This document shows positions 63,976 to 64,000 of a stretch of 64,000 nucleotides of DNA, piece after piece; the first letter of the stretch is position 1; every line of letters starts with the position of its first letter. The stretch spans positions 8,928,001 through 8,992,000 of the forward strand of contig OX463813.1 of NCBI GenBank assembly GCA_949825045.1, written 5' to 3'. The stretch is from Argyresthia goedartella. Its lineage: Eukaryota; Arthropoda; Insecta; Lepidoptera; Argyresthiidae. The notes under the pieces are model-generated. The model made no database searches and was not told the origin of the DNA. It saw nothing but the letters and a program-made list of their open reading frames with translations. The translations under genes and the position numbers were made by a program.

Positions 63976-64000
63976 ATATGGATTTATCAAAGTTACTCAG

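Overview
The window looks like nuclear DNA of an insect, most probably a moth or butterfly (Lepidoptera). The background is AT-rich, and small GC-rich exons with GT/AG borders are scattered over tens of kilobases. The repeats fit too: Helitron ends like those of the lepidopteran Lep1 group, maT (DD37D) mariner, CR1/Jockey LINEs, tRNA-derived SINEs with (ATT)n tails, Copia and Gypsy elements and many MITEs. There is no sign of prokaryotic operons, rRNA or CRISPR.

One host gene is recognisable. It is a germinal-centre-kinase-like MAP4K of the MAP4K3/happyhour type on the + strand, with ten exons placed between 26435 and 62115. The exons carry the catalytic Lys, the HRD loop (split between two exons), DFG, the GTPYWMAPE segment and the end of the kinase domain, then a linker. 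The first exon(s) with the glycine-rich loop and the C-terminal CNH region are not found. Every intron is loaded with mobile elements. Exon 28879-28977 has a SINE ending about 22 bases before it and a Helitron starting 9 bases after it.

Layout. 1-5.8 kb: an open Copia gag-pol with its 3' LTR, abutting an older decayed Copia on the other strand. 6-20 kb: LINE, Copia, Tigger, SINE and MITE debris, with one long CR1/Jockey-type RT. 20-26 kb: a (GT)n tract, SINEs and a chain of palindromic elements. 26-49 kb: kinase exons among palindromic elements, a maT mariner nested in a hAT-like element, two intronic minisatellites (40 bp and 59 bp units) and long hairpins. 49.9-60.8 kb: an almost intact Ty3/Gypsy element with 797-bp LTRs that differ at three positions. 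It is split by a Jockey fragment inside the 5' LTR (11-bp target duplication) and by a 3.4-kb non-coding LTR element in antisense inside pol (4-bp target duplication). 60.8-64 kb: more MITEs, LINE ends and the last placed kinase exon.

The most unusual signals are two. First, a ~95-bp hairpin-forming core occurs eleven times, and it sits in the middle of at least six palindromic elements whose outer inverted repeats are unrelated to each other. Second, the Gypsy LTR promoter is built like an hsp70 promoter: two perfect three-unit heat-shock elements, two near ones, GAGAG tracts and a TATA box, in the sense orientation inside the kinase gene's intron.
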